Shown: positions 46,117 to 55,696 of the stretch, piece after piece
Layout: each line of letters begins with the position of its first letter
Position numbering within the stretch: the first letter of the stretch is position 1
Assembly (NCBI RefSeq): GCF_964253035.1
Contig: NZ_CAXUQL020000001.1
Span: 4,278,001 to 4,342,000 of the forward strand
Direction: 5' to 3'
DNA from: Pseudorhodoferax sp032153935
GTDB taxonomy: Bacteria; Pseudomonadota; Gammaproteobacteria; Burkholderiales; Burkholderiaceae_C
Length of the DNA: 64,000 nt
Notes under the pieces: model-generated
Database searches by the model: none
What the model saw: only the letters and a program-made list of their open reading frames with translations
What the model was told of the DNA's origin: nothing
Made by a program: the position numbers and the translations under genes

Positions 46117-46656
46117 CTATGTGCGTAGGCCCAGCCGCTCGGCCAGCAGCCGCAGCGCGGCCTCGGGCGAATCGGCGATGCCGACAGAGCGGGCCAGCAT
46201 CAGGTTGAGCCGCTGGCCCAGGCCTTCGACCATGGTGCCATCGGCCCGCTCGCGCAGCACGCCCTGGCCATCGGGTGCGCAGTCGCGGGCCGCACCCACG
46301 CGCGCCGCGTAGCTGCCCGGTGGCACGCCGTAGGCCGCGACGGGCTTGCCCAGCGCGATCGCGTAGCCGACCTCGAACACCGTGCCCGAATCGGGCTCCA
46401 GCCCGCGGAAATCGGCCAGGTTGGCGAGCACGCCATCGGCCTCCCGGATGCGCGCGACGTTGCCTTCGTAGATGCGCTGCGCCAGTGCGTCGCCTTGCAG
46501 CGCGGCCATGCCGGGCGCCGCGTCATCCGCCGGTTCCAGTCCGGCCAGGCCCAGGCGCGCGCAGGCGGCCTGGAGCCGCGCGAACACCTGCGCGCTGTCG
46601 GGCCGGAAGACGTCCGGGCCGGCGAGGTAGATGCGGGGCAGGGTGTCTGGAGGCAT
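46117..46656 (-). CDS. Nucleoside 2-deoxyribosyltransferase
   Basis: A 179-residue salvage enzyme that exchanges the base on 2'-deoxyribonucleosides. It begins IYLAGPDVFRPDS and has LEPDSGTVFEVGYAIALGKP, with the catalytic Glu in the second motif. It lies 11 nt upstream of trmB and 31 nt downstream of the LafW-like gene, so it could receive read-through from the flagellar operon. Confidence 0.88.
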   Translation of the reverse strand: MPPDTLPRIYLAGPDVFRPDSAQVFARLQAACARLGLAGLEPADDAAPGMAALQGDALAQRIYEGNVARIREADGVLANLADFRGLEPDSGTVFEVGYAIALGKPVAAYGVPPGSYAARVGAARDCAPDGQGVLRERADGTMVEGLGQRLNLMLARSVGIADSPEAALRLLAERLGLRT

Positions 46657-46687
46657 CCGCGCATTGTCGCTGCGCGGTCGGCCGGGT

Positions 46688-47731
46688 TCAGCCTGCGTCC
46701 AGCAGGCGTTCGACGCGCTGGCGCCCCAGGCCCCACAGCGCCGCGCCCAGCGTGGCCTGCCGGCCGTAGCTGTCGCGCGGACCGGACTCGCCGCGCAGGC
46801 GCGCGGCGAACGCGGTGCCGAAATCCTGGGCCCAGGCCGCGTCCCGTGCGGGGGCGGCATCGGCCAGGGCCGCGCGGTCGTCGTCGAGCACGGTGCGCGC
46901 GCCTTCGCGCGCCGCCTCGGTGCGCTGCAGCGCCGTGCCGAGCTGCTGCAAGGCCTGGCGGGCACCATCCTCGTCCTGCAGCGTCCATTGCGCCGGCGTC
47001 AGCACGTCCGGCTGCGGATCGGCCGCCACGCGGTGCAGGCGGCCGGACGCGAACTGGCGGCCTTCGCCCTGCAGGGCCAGGCCATCGCGCACCTGCGGCC
47101 AGCGCGCTTCGGCCACCGAAAAGCGCAGGCCGCCGCCGGCATCGGCCTCGGCCTGCAGGTCCAGCGGCGCCAGGGCCTGGGCGAAGGCATCGGCCCGGGC
47201 CTGCGGCGTGGCTTGCGGATCCAGTTGCACGCGCACGGCGGGACGGGCTGCCGACGGCAGGCCGACCGCCAGGGTCAGCGTCTCACGCGCCTGCGGTGGC
47301 TGGTCCAGCCCCCGCACCGAGAAGCTGCGCCGGGCGGGCTGCTCGGCGTTGAAGTGCAGCTGCGGGTCCAACGCCGTGCCGGCCGCCGTGGCGCGCTCGG
47401 CCCAGAGCTGGTCCAGGCGCGCGCGCTGGCTTTCCAGCCGGTCGGCCGGCACGGGCTGGCCGGCCGCCGCGCGGGAGAGGTCGCTCTGCAGGTTGCGCAG
47501 CCGCGGGGCCAGCCGGTCCAGGTAGGCCAGGGCCTGCTGGGCGCCGGCCACGCGCTGGTTGCGCTGGGCGTCCAGGCCACGCAGGCCGGCATGCACCACC
47601 GGCAGTGCCGACGGGGCCGGTGCCGGCGCAGCGGCTGGCACATCGCCCGTGCGCGGCACGGCCGCCACGCTGTCGGACGCATGCGACCGGTCCAGCCCGA
47701 GGCCGCCGGGACGCAGGGGAGTGATCTGCAT
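46688..47731 (-). CDS. Possible LafW-like flagellar hook-associated protein
   Basis: A 347-residue protein that follows flgL by 17 nt at the end of the flagellar operon. No family is certain. It is rich in Ala, Gln and Arg. The middle part has an ETLTLAVG start, an ARADAFAQALAPLDLQAEAD helix and a GGGLRFSVAEARW stretch, which recall the flagellin/hook IN motif of filament-cap and hook-associated proteins. In lateral flagellar loci lafW directly follows lfgL, which supports the call. It has no signal peptide, consistent with export through the flagellar type III system. Confidence 0.5.
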   Translation of the reverse strand: MQITPLRPGGLGLDRSHASDSVAAVPRTGDVPAAAPAPAPSALPVVHAGLRGLDAQRNQRVAGAQQALAYLDRLAPRLRNLQSDLSRAAAGQPVPADRLESQRARLDQLWAERATAAGTALDPQLHFNAEQPARRSFSVRGLDQPPQARETLTLAVGLPSAARPAVRVQLDPQATPQARADAFAQALAPLDLQAEADAGGGLRFSVAEARWPQVRDGLALQGEGRQFASGRLHRVAADPQPDVLTPAQWTLQDEDGARQALQQLGTALQRTEAAREGARTVLDDDRAALADAAPARDAAWAQDFGTAFAARLRGESGPRDSYGRQATLGAALWGLGRQRVERLLDAG

Positions 47732-47748
47732 CGTTGCTCAGCCGGCCT

Positions 47749-48660
47749 TCACAGTTGCGAGAACAGCGACAGGGTGGCCACACGCACATAGGCCTTCTGC
47801 GTGGCCTGCAGCGCCGTCTGGTAGCCGGTCAGCCGGATCGCCGCCTCGCCGTAGTCGAGCTGGCTCAGCGTGATCTTGGCCTGGTCGGCCGCCAGGCCGA
47901 CATTGCCATGCGTTTCGTCCAGCGTGGACAGGATGTTCTGCGCACCGCCCAGGCCGGCGATCTTGCTGCTGACCGAGGCCATGGCTTCGTCCGTGCCGGT
48001 CAGCGCATCCTGCAGCATCGCGCGCACGGCCGGGTCGTTGTTGTTGACGCCGGGGGTCTGCATCTGCGCCACCGCCAGGTCCAGCCGGTTCAGCAGTGCC
48101 GCCATCTCGGGCAGACTCACGTTGGCCGACTGCGTGATGTTGTTGCCCACCACGACCTGCTGCCTGGCCTCGTTGCCGGCGAAGCTGTAGCGGCTGCCGG
48201 CAGCGGCCGTGCTGTCCAGTGCGATGGTGGCCGTGGTGCTCAGCGTGCCCGAGAACAGGTAGCGGCCTTCCTGGTCGCGGGTGTTGGCCGTGAAGTACAG
48301 GCTGTCGCGCAGGCTCACGAGTGCGCCGGCCATGGCGTTCAGGTCGTCGCCGGTGTTGGCGCCGTCGTTGGCCCAGACCATCAGGTCGCGCACCTGCTGC
48401 ATGTCCTTCAGCGTGCTGTCCAGCGCGGTCTCGTTCTGCGTGAGGCGCACCGACAACGCGCCGATGTTGTCGCGGTACTGCGACAGCGCGGCCTGCTCGC
48501 GCTCCATGCGCGACAGGCGCACGGTGGTGACCGGGTCGTCCGAGGGCAGCAGCAGGCGCTGGCCGGTGGCCATCTGCTGCATGACCTGCTCCAGTCGCGC
48601 CTGGGCGCTGGCCAGCGTCTGGCTCATGGTCATGTGGTATTGACTGGTGGCGATGCGCAT
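47749..48660 (-). CDS. flgL: Flagellar hook-associated protein 3
   Basis: Hook-filament junction protein of 303 residues. The N-terminal helix MRIATSQYHMTMSQTLASAQ and the C-terminal flagellin-like helix (ITLSQLDYGEAAIRLTGYQT) pack in the D0/D1 domains. The mid-region LLPSDDPVTTVRLSRMEREQ is typical of FlgL and flagellin. It follows flgK by 7 nt. Confidence 0.94.
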   Translation of the reverse strand: MRIATSQYHMTMSQTLASAQARLEQVMQQMATGQRLLLPSDDPVTTVRLSRMEREQAALSQYRDNIGALSVRLTQNETALDSTLKDMQQVRDLMVWANDGANTGDDLNAMAGALVSLRDSLYFTANTRDQEGRYLFSGTLSTTATIALDSTAAAGSRYSFAGNEARQQVVVGNNITQSANVSLPEMAALLNRLDLAVAQMQTPGVNNNDPAVRAMLQDALTGTDEAMASVSSKIAGLGGAQNILSTLDETHGNVGLAADQAKITLSQLDYGEAAIRLTGYQTALQATQKAYVRVATLSLFSQL

Positions 48661-48667
48661 GGTGAGC

Positions 48668-50044
48668 CTAGCGGAGGATGGCGAGTGTCGCTTCGAACAG
48701 CGTGTTGGCCGTGCTGAAGACCTTCATGTTGGCCTGGTACATCTGCTGGTACTGCACCAGGTTCACGGCCTCCTCGTCTTCGTTGACGCCGCTGGTGGAA
48801 GCCCAGTTGGCCTTGGCATAGGAGCGCACCGTGTCGGCAACGCTCAGCGCGGCCTTGTTCTGCTGGCTGGTCGTGCCCAGGTTGCTGACGAGCTGCGTGT
48901 AGGCATCGCCGAGCTGGACCGTGCCGAGCGAGGCAATCGGTACCGACTGGTCCTTCAGCCCGATCAGGGTCAGCAGGTTGGCGCTGTCGCCAGGCAGTGC
49001 CGGATCGCTGGAGAAGCCCAGGTCCTGCGCGGTCAGGCCCGGCGTGATGGTCAAGAGCGCCGAGACGCTGGAGGTGTCGAGCTGGAACAGCGGCTTGCCG
49101 GGCGTGCCGTCCAGGCCGTAGCCGGCGGCCAGCTGGTTGTTGAACAGCGTGGTCAGGCCGGTCGCCATGTCGCTGATCGACTGCGTGAGCGGCTGCAGCG
49201 TCTTGGCCTGGTAGTCGTCCAGACCGCCGAGCTGGCCACCCATGTTGCGGCTGGCGATCGTGAAGACCTCCTTGGCGAAGCGCACCGTCAGCGCGGGCGT
49301 GCCGTCGGCCAGCGGCGCGGCCGCCTCGATCTTGCCGACCGTCATGCCCACCACCAGCGGCGTGCCGTTCTTGAGCGCCACGCTGCGCGAGCCGTCGGCC
49401 TGGTCGACCACGTTGACGCCGACCAGCGCGGCCAGTTCGTCGATGCGGTTGTCGCGCTCGTCGATCAGGGCCGAGGGGTTGGCGCCCGTGGCCCCGGCGC
49501 TGGCGATCTTGCCGTTCAGCGTGGCAACCTCGGCCGACAGCACGTTGACCTGGTCCAGCACCGCCGAGCGCTGCTGCGTGATGGCCGTGCGCTGGTTGGC
49601 CAGCACCTGGTTCATGCTGTTGAAGCGCACCGTCAGCGCTTCGGCCGAGGCGATCACCTGCTGGCGCAGCGGCGCGGAGGTCGGCTCCACACTGGCCGCG
49701 TTCAGCGCCGCATAAAAGCCGTCCAGCCCGGCGTTGATGGTCGACACGTCGTCGCCCATGACCTGCTCGAGCTGGGTCAGGTAGCCCTGCACGGCCGAAT
49801 GCCGGCCCTGGGTGGAGGCGGACTCCCAGAGTTGCTGGCTCTTGTAGGCGTCGGCGAAGCGGATCAGCTGCGGCGTCTGCACGCCGTTGCCGGGCGACAT
49901 GCCGCCCGTGGGCGCGGCGGCGCGCAGCAAGATGCCCTGGCGGGTATAGCCCGGCGTCTGCAGGTTGGCGATGTTCTGGCTGGTGGCGGCCAGGGCGGCC
50001 TGGGCCGCCATGGCGCCCGACAGCGCGTTGTTGATCATGCTCAT
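48668..50044 (-). CDS. flgK: Flagellar hook-associated protein 1
   Basis: First hook-filament junction protein, 458 residues. The N-terminal rod/hook motif is AATSQNIANLQTPGYTRQG, and the C-terminal segment EEAVNLVQYQQMYQANMKVF is the matching conserved helix. It is shorter than FlgK proteins of about 540 residues or more in many primary systems. The start overlaps the flgJ stop by 4 nt. Confidence 0.95.
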   Translation of the reverse strand: MSMINNALSGAMAAQAALAATSQNIANLQTPGYTRQGILLRAAAPTGGMSPGNGVQTPQLIRFADAYKSQQLWESASTQGRHSAVQGYLTQLEQVMGDDVSTINAGLDGFYAALNAASVEPTSAPLRQQVIASAEALTVRFNSMNQVLANQRTAITQQRSAVLDQVNVLSAEVATLNGKIASAGATGANPSALIDERDNRIDELAALVGVNVVDQADGSRSVALKNGTPLVVGMTVGKIEAAAPLADGTPALTVRFAKEVFTIASRNMGGQLGGLDDYQAKTLQPLTQSISDMATGLTTLFNNQLAAGYGLDGTPGKPLFQLDTSSVSALLTITPGLTAQDLGFSSDPALPGDSANLLTLIGLKDQSVPIASLGTVQLGDAYTQLVSNLGTTSQQNKAALSVADTVRSYAKANWASTSGVNEDEEAVNLVQYQQMYQANMKVFSTANTLFEATLAILR

Positions 50045-50415
50045 GGCTGGGGTTCCGGCGGATTCGTCTGGGGCATCTGCTGAGACAAGGCGGCGCCATC
50101 GGCGGCCGGCTTAAGCGGCTCGGCCGGCGCACCGGGATACAGCTGGCGCAGCAGCATGTCGGCGATGCCGAAGGCACGCTGGCCGGCCATCTGGTCGGCC
50201 ATGAGCTGGTCCGCCAGGCCCAGCAGCGGGTTGTCCGGATCCTGGCGCAGGAAGCCGTCCTCGCCGGCCAGCGCGCCGGTGCCCGCGCGCATGGTCTTCA
50301 GCATCTGCTGGATGAACATGCCCTCGAACTTCTGCGCGGCATCCTCGATGCGGGCGCGCACGGCGTCGTCGGGCATGGCGCCCGGAGCACTGTTGGAGAT
50401 GGGGGAGGTCTGCAT
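50041..50415 (-). CDS. flgJ: Rod-cap protein FlgJ, short form without glucosaminidase
   Basis: Only the N-terminal rod-scaffolding domain, 124 residues. KFEGMFIQQMLKTMRAGTG and DQLMADQMAGQRAFGIADML are the core of this domain. The peptidoglycan-hydrolase part normally fused to it in beta- and gammaproteobacteria is missing and is instead encoded at 57226-58056. The C-terminus is Pro-rich. It lies between flgI and flgK with overlapping ends. Confidence 0.9.
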   Translation of the reverse strand: MQTSPISNSAPGAMPDDAVRARIEDAAQKFEGMFIQQMLKTMRAGTGALAGEDGFLRQDPDNPLLGLADQLMADQMAGQRAFGIADMLLRQLYPGAPAEPLKPAADGAALSQQMPQTNPPEPQP

Positions 50416-51527
50416 CAGATCACGACGAGCTCGCCGTCGATGGCGCCGGCCTGGTCCAACGCCTGCAGGATGGCCATGATGTCGTCGGGCGAGGCGCCGA
50501 TGCTGTTGACGGTGTCGATGATGGTCTGCAGCTTGGCGCCGGCCGGCCAGGCGAACATGCGGCCGTTGCCCTGCTCGACCTGCACCTGCGACTGCGGCGT
50601 GACCACGGTCTGCCCCTGGCTGAAGGGCTGGGGCTGGCTCACGCGCGGGTTCTCGCTGATGACCACCTTGAGCGCGCCGTGCGAGACCGCCGCCGGCCGC
50701 ACCGTCACGCCCTCGGCGATGACCACGGTGCCGGTGCGCGAGTTGAACACCACGCGCGGCGTCTCCAGCCCCACGTCCACGCGCAGCGCCTGCAGCTGGG
50801 CCACGAAGGCCACGCGCCGGGTCGGGTCCGTGGGCGCGGCCACCTCCACCGTGGTCGCATCGCGCGTGCTGGCCACGCTGCCGAAGCTGCGGTTGATGGT
50901 GTTGACGATGTTGGTGGCGGTCTCGAAGTTGGGCCGGCGCAGCGACAGGCGCACGTTGGGCGCGGTGTCGAAGTCGGTCTCGATCTCGCGCTCGATGCTG
51001 GCGCCGTTGGGGATGCGCCCGCCCGTCGGGGTGTTCACGGTCACGCTGGAGCCGCTGGCGCCCTGGGCCGACAGGCCGCCGATCACCACGTTGCCCTGGG
51101 CCAGCGCATAGACCTCGCCGTTGGCCGCGCGCAGCGGCGTCAGCAGCAGCGTGCCGCCGCGCAGGCTCTTGGCATCGCCCAACGAGGACACCGTGATGTC
51201 GATGGTCTGGCCCTTGCGGTAGCCGGGCGGAAAGCTCGCGCTGACCATCACGGTGGCGGTGTTCTTGCTCTTGGCCTCCACGCGCTCGGGCATCTTGAGG
51301 TCGAACTGCTTGAGCATGTTGTTGATCGACTGCCCGGCCGACTTGACCTGGGTGCTGTCGCCCGAGCCGTGCAGGCCCACGACGAGGCCATAGCCGATCA
51401 GCTGGTTCTCGCGCACACCTTCGACGTGGGCCAGGTTGCGCAGGGCCTGGGCGGCGGCCAGCACCGGGGCGGGCAGGGCGCCCAGCAGCAATGCTGCAGC
51501 GCAGAGGAAAAGGGAAAGCTTGCGCAT
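50415..51527 (-). CDS. flgI: Flagellar P-ring protein
   Basis: Periplasmic ring subunit of 370 residues with signal peptide LFLCAAALLLGALPAPVLAA. Family motifs are GLVVGLHGSGD and a Thr/Ala-rich ring-building region. The C-terminus has the conserved ILQALDQAGAIDGELVVI. It forms the bushing in the peptidoglycan layer with FlgH. It overlaps the flgJ start by one base. Confidence 0.96.
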   Translation of the reverse strand: MRKLSLFLCAAALLLGALPAPVLAAAQALRNLAHVEGVRENQLIGYGLVVGLHGSGDSTQVKSAGQSINNMLKQFDLKMPERVEAKSKNTATVMVSASFPPGYRKGQTIDITVSSLGDAKSLRGGTLLLTPLRAANGEVYALAQGNVVIGGLSAQGASGSSVTVNTPTGGRIPNGASIEREIETDFDTAPNVRLSLRRPNFETATNIVNTINRSFGSVASTRDATTVEVAAPTDPTRRVAFVAQLQALRVDVGLETPRVVFNSRTGTVVIAEGVTVRPAAVSHGALKVVISENPRVSQPQPFSQGQTVVTPQSQVQVEQGNGRMFAWPAGAKLQTIIDTVNSIGASPDDIMAILQALDQAGAIDGELVVI

Positions 51528-51538
51528 GGCGGGCGTCC

Positions 51539-52207
51539 TCAGAACGGCATCCAGGGGCTGTTGAAGAAGGCCGTGAGCCAGCCCTGGCGCTGGCTTTCCG
51601 CGAGCGTGCCGCGGCCGGAGTAGGTGATGCGCGCGTTGGCGATGCGCTGGGACGACAGCCGGTTGTCGGTGTCGATGTCGGCCACGCGCGCGAACCCGCT
51701 GACGCGGATGAACTCCTCGCCCAGGTTCAGCGTGAGGCTCTTCTCGCCGCGGATGGCCAGGAGGCCGTTGGGCAGCACCTCGGTGACGACCACGGTGATG
51801 GCGCCCTGCAGCGCGTTCTGCTGCGTGGCGGTGTTGCCCGCGTCCGAGCTGCGCTGCGCGTCGATGCCGATGTCGGTCTTCAGGCTCCTGCCGCGGAACA
51901 GGAAGGGCGTGATCGAGGTGCTGCTGTTCTTGTCGCTGGTCACGCCGCTGCGCTTGCTGGCCTGGGTGGTCTCCTGCAGCACCACGGTCAGCACGTCGCC
52001 GGGCCGGAAGGCGCGGCTGTCGGAGGTCAGCGCAGTCACCGTGTCCATGGGCAGCACGCCGCCGGACACGCCGCGGCGCGGCGTGCTGACGATGATGAGC
52101 GGCTCCTCGGGCTGGGCCGCGGCCTTCGGGATGGGCGGCAGCGTCTCGCAGCCGGCCAGCAGCAGCGCGGCCAGCACCAGCAGAATCGACCAGGGCGACT
52201 TGTTCAT
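51539..52207 (-). CDS. flgH: Flagellar L-ring lipoprotein
   Basis: Outer-membrane ring subunit of 222 residues. The lipoprotein signal ends in LLLAGCETLP. The core has FRPGDVLTVVLQETTQASKR and GEKSLTLNLGEEFIRVSGFA. The ATG at 52207 is chosen over 52222 because GGAGG lies 6 nt upstream of it. Confidence 0.96.
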   Translation of the reverse strand: MNKSPWSILLVLAALLLAGCETLPPIPKAAAQPEEPLIIVSTPRRGVSGGVLPMDTVTALTSDSRAFRPGDVLTVVLQETTQASKRSGVTSDKNSSTSITPFLFRGRSLKTDIGIDAQRSSDAGNTATQQNALQGAITVVVTEVLPNGLLAIRGEKSLTLNLGEEFIRVSGFARVADIDTDNRLSSQRIANARITYSGRGTLAESQRQGWLTAFFNSPWMPF

Positions 52208-52234
52208 TTCAGACCTCCGCAATCCACCCGGCGC

Positions 52235-53023
52235 TTACCTCGCGACCTGGGCCAGGTTCTGCAGCATGTTGTCGGCCGCCGAGAGCACCTTGGTGTTCAT
52301 CTCGTAGGTGCGCTGGGCCGCGATCATGTCCACCATCTCCTCGGCCACCTGCACGTTGGAGCCTTCCAGCGCGCCCTGCTTGAGCTTGCCGCGGCCGTCC
52401 TCGCCCGGGTTGCCCTCGGCCGGCTCGCCGCTGGACTGGGTCTGCTGGTACAGGTTGTCGCCGATGGCCAGGAGGCCCGTGGGATTGACGAAGGTCGCCA
52501 TGGTGAGCTGGCCCAGCTCGGTCGGCGTGGTGGCGTTGCCCACCATGGCCGAGACGATGCCGTTTTCGCCGATGGTGATGCCCGTGGCATTGGCCGGCAC
52601 CGTGATCTGCGGGTTGATCGGCAGGCCCTGGGCATTGGTCAGCCGGCCTTCCAGCGACAGGCCGAGCTGGCCGGCGCGGGTGTAGGCGGTCTCGCCGTTG
52701 GCCAGCTCCACCTGCAGGAAGCCGTTGCCGATGATGGCCACGTCCAGCTCGCGGCCGGTGGTCTGCAGGCTGCCCGCGGTGAACACCTTCTGCGTGCCGG
52801 CCACGCGCGTGCCATTGCCCAGCTGCACGCCGCCGTCGGCATTGCGGTTGGCCGACATCTGGGCGCCGGGCTGCTGCTCCACCGTGTAGAACAGGTCCTC
52901 GAACACCACGCGGTCGCGCTTGTAGCCCACGGTGTTCACGTTGGCCAGGTTGTTGGCGATGGCCTGCAGCTTGGCGTCCTGGGCCTGCACGCCGGTCTTG
53001 CTGACCCAAAGGGCTGGATTCAT
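52235..53023 (-). CDS. flgG: Distal rod protein
   Basis: A 262-residue rod subunit. The N-terminal motif is LQAIANNLANVNTVGYKRDR and the C-terminal conserved end is MVDMIAAQRTYEMNTKVLSA. The middle carries LDVAIIGNGFLQVEL. It follows flgF in the usual order. Confidence 0.96.
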   Translation of the reverse strand: MNPALWVSKTGVQAQDAKLQAIANNLANVNTVGYKRDRVVFEDLFYTVEQQPGAQMSANRNADGGVQLGNGTRVAGTQKVFTAGSLQTTGRELDVAIIGNGFLQVELANGETAYTRAGQLGLSLEGRLTNAQGLPINPQITVPANATGITIGENGIVSAMVGNATTPTELGQLTMATFVNPTGLLAIGDNLYQQTQSSGEPAEGNPGEDGRGKLKQGALEGSNVQVAEEMVDMIAAQRTYEMNTKVLSAADNMLQNLAQVAR

Positions 53024-53065
53024 GTTCGTTTCTCCTTGTCGTTCAGGTGTCGTTCGGGCGGCGCG

Positions 53066-53791
53066 TCACTCGCGCAGCAGCCGGTTGCCGTTGGCGGCCA
53101 TCTCGTCGGCGGCCTTGAACAGCTTCATCTGCATCTCGAAATCGCGGTTGATCTGCAGCGTCGCCACCATCTCCTCGATCGGCGAGACGTTGCTGCCTTC
53201 CAGGTAGCCACCGCGCACCTGCACCTCTTCGCTGGGCTCCAGCGGGCCGCCGTCGCGCCCGACCAGCAGGCCGACCTCGTTCTTGCGCAGCGCGCCGGGC
53301 TCGGGCTTGACCAGCTTGAGCCTGTCGATGACCTGCATCTCCTGCGTGCCCTCGGGCAGCACCAGCACCGTGCCATCGGCGGCGATCTCGATGTGGTTGG
53401 TGGCCGGCAGCACGATGGGGCCGCCCTCGCCGAGCACGGCCCGGCCATCGAGCTGCAGCTGGCCCTCGGCGTCGAGCGTGAAGGCGCCGGCGCGCGTGTA
53501 GGCCTCGCCATCGCCGTAGGCCACGGCGAACAGGCCATCGCCGACGATGGCGGCGTCCAGTTCGCGGCCGGTCGGCGTCAGCGTGCCGCTGCGTGTCTGC
53601 ACCGCGTCGGCGTCGATGCGTGCCATGTGGCGCGCGTCGTAGCCGTAGCCTTCCACGGCCTGGTGCGCCGCCGTCTCCATGTCGGCACGAAAGCCCGTGG
53701 TGCCGGCGTTGGCCAGGTTGTTGGCGCGCACCTGCTGGGCCTTGAGCGCACGCTCGGCCCCGGCCATGGCGGAGTAGATCAGCGCGTCCAT
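53066..53791 (-). CDS. flgF: Proximal rod protein FlgF
   Basis: A 241-residue rod subunit with VRANNLANAGTTGFRADMET near the N-terminus, LDAAIVGDGLFAVAYGDGEA in the middle and VSPIEEMVATLQINRDFEMQ at the C-terminus. It lies between flgE and flgG, 7 nt after flgE. Confidence 0.95.
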   Translation of the reverse strand: MDALIYSAMAGAERALKAQQVRANNLANAGTTGFRADMETAAHQAVEGYGYDARHMARIDADAVQTRSGTLTPTGRELDAAIVGDGLFAVAYGDGEAYTRAGAFTLDAEGQLQLDGRAVLGEGGPIVLPATNHIEIAADGTVLVLPEGTQEMQVIDRLKLVKPEPGALRKNEVGLLVGRDGGPLEPSEEVQVRGGYLEGSNVSPIEEMVATLQINRDFEMQMKLFKAADEMAANGNRLLRE

Positions 53792-53798
53792 CGCTGTC

Positions 53799-54998
53799 TC
53801 ACACCGCCTGCATGAGCGACTGCATCATGTCGTCGGCGGTCGAGATCACCTTGGTGTTGGCCTGGTAGTTGCGCTGCGAGGTCATGAGGTTCACGAGCTC
53901 GGAGGTCATGTCCACGTTGGACTGCTCGATCGCGCCCACGGTCAGCTCGCCGGCCATGCCGGTGCCGGGCGTGGCGTACAGCGGCGTGCCGGAATTCGAG
54001 GTGGTGGTCCAGCTGGTGTCGCTGATGGCCTGCAGGGCCTGCTCGTTCGGGAAGGTGGCCAGCGCCACGGTACCGACCTTCTGCTTCTGGCCGTTGCTGT
54101 ACTCGGCGATGACCGAGCCGTCCTCGGACAGCGTGACGTTCACGCGCGTGCCCGAGGCGTAGCCGTTGGGTGCGTTGACCGAGGGGCGCGACTCGCCCGA
54201 GTACTGCGTGGTGCCGGTGTAGTCCAGCGCGATGCTCATGGGCGTGGCACCTGCCGGCGTGGCCGCCAGCGTCACGGCCGGCACGGTCGTCAGCTTGCCG
54301 CCGGTGCCGAAGTTCAGCGCCTGCGGCGTGCCGTTGGCCACGCCGTCGAAGGTGTAGTGCACCGTCACCTGGTTGGTCGCGGTCTTCACGAAGTACTGCG
54401 TCACCGTGTGCTGGCTGCCCAGCGAGTCGTAGACCACCGAGACGTCCGAGCTGTTGTAGGTCAGCGGGTTGGTGGCGTCGAACGCCGCCGTGGGCGCGAC
54501 CCAGTCGGACGACAGGTTGCTCACGTACTGCATGCGCGAGGTGGCCTGGGCCGCCACCTGGCCGCTGGGCACCTGCAGGTCGCCCATGGCACCCAGGCCG
54601 GCACCGTCCACCGGTACGCCGCTGGCATCGCGCATCACGGCGTAGCCTTGCACGCGGCGGTTGGAGGCGTCCACGAGGTAGCCGTCCTGGTCGGTGCCGA
54701 AGATGCCCACGCGGGTGTAGACCTCCACGCCGCTCGATTCCTTGGTCACGAAGAAGCCGCGGCCCTGCACCATGGCGTCCAGCCCGCGGCCGGTGGTCAT
54801 GGCGCCACCGCCGATGTCGATGCTCTGCGTCAGCGAGTTGATCTGCGCGCCGGCCGGCTGGCTGCCTGCGTAGAGCGAGGCGAAGTTGGCGCGCGTGGAC
54901 TTGAAGCCGTAGGTGCCCGCGTTGGCGATGTTGTTGCTGATGGAGTCCAGCGAGGTGTTGATGGCGTTGATGCCGGACAGTGCGATTTCGAAGCTCAT
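53799..54998 (-). CDS. flgE: Flagellar hook protein
   Basis: Hook subunit of 399 residues. The rod/hook motif is LDSISNNIANAGTYGFKSTR and the conserved end is LVNLMTSQRNYQANTKVIST. A Thr/Ala-rich variable region occupies the middle. The length is at the small end of the usual FlgE range. Confidence 0.96.
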   Translation of the reverse strand: MSFEIALSGINAINTSLDSISNNIANAGTYGFKSTRANFASLYAGSQPAGAQINSLTQSIDIGGGAMTTGRGLDAMVQGRGFFVTKESSGVEVYTRVGIFGTDQDGYLVDASNRRVQGYAVMRDASGVPVDGAGLGAMGDLQVPSGQVAAQATSRMQYVSNLSSDWVAPTAAFDATNPLTYNSSDVSVVYDSLGSQHTVTQYFVKTATNQVTVHYTFDGVANGTPQALNFGTGGKLTTVPAVTLAATPAGATPMSIALDYTGTTQYSGESRPSVNAPNGYASGTRVNVTLSEDGSVIAEYSNGQKQKVGTVALATFPNEQALQAISDTSWTTTSNSGTPLYATPGTGMAGELTVGAIEQSNVDMTSELVNLMTSQRNYQANTKVISTADDMMQSLMQAV

Positions 54999-55016
54999 GG
55001 CGTTCTCCTCAGGACT

Positions 55017-55691
55017 TCAGTTGATCGGGGTGGTGGGGCGGCCGTGGAAGCCGACGAGGGACGAAGCGGGGACCTGGCCGACACCGGCGACCTGCACCAT
55101 GGCGGCGCCGTTGCTGCCGATCTGCACATTGCCCAGCAGGCCGGTGACGCTGGTGGCGGGTGTTTCCTTGGTGCTGGTTTCGACGCTCAGCGCATAGCTG
55201 CCGGCCGGGATGCCCAGCGCGGCCGGGTCGACCGCGGTGGAGACCGTGCCGATCGGCCGCGTGCCCAGCTCGATGCTGAACTTCTTGCCGCCTGTGCCCG
55301 TGAGCACCAGCGTGGTCTTGGTGCTGGGGCTGGAGAGGGTGAAGTCGACCTGCACCGGTTCCTTGTCCAGCTGGACCTGGCTGGTCTGCACCGTGACATC
55401 GGTGCCGACCTGCGAGCCCAGCGAGATCACCTGCATGCTGGCCATGGCGCTGGCGCTGGCCGTGCCCTGGTCGGCCAAGAGGCGCAGCGCCTCGACCTGG
55501 CTCAGCTGCGAGAGCTGGCCCACGAAGGCGGCGGGGTCGGTCGGCTCCAGCGGGTTCTGGTTGCGGATCTGCGCGACCAGCAGCTTGACGAACAGGTCGG
55601 AGATGTCGCCGCCCAGGGCGGAGGCGATGCTGGGCAGGCCGGCATTGGCCGAGCTGCCGCTCGCGGTCTGGTTGTTGACGGTGGTGACCAT
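55017..55691 (-). CDS. flgD: Hook-capping protein
   Basis: Scaffold for hook growth, 224 residues. The N-terminal conserved part has LFVKLLVAQIRNQNPLEPTD and FVGQLSQLSQVEAL. The rest forms FlgD Ig-like and Tudor-like domains. It lies 5 nt after flgC and 18 nt before flgE. Confidence 0.95.
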   Translation of the reverse strand: MVTTVNNQTASGSSANAGLPSIASALGGDISDLFVKLLVAQIRNQNPLEPTDPAAFVGQLSQLSQVEALRLLADQGTASASAMASMQVISLGSQVGTDVTVQTSQVQLDKEPVQVDFTLSSPSTKTTLVLTGTGGKKFSIELGTRPIGTVSTAVDPAALGIPAGSYALSVETSTKETPATSVTGLLGNVQIGSNGAAMVQVAGVGQVPASSLVGFHGRPTTPIN

Positions 55692-55696
55692 GGGGT

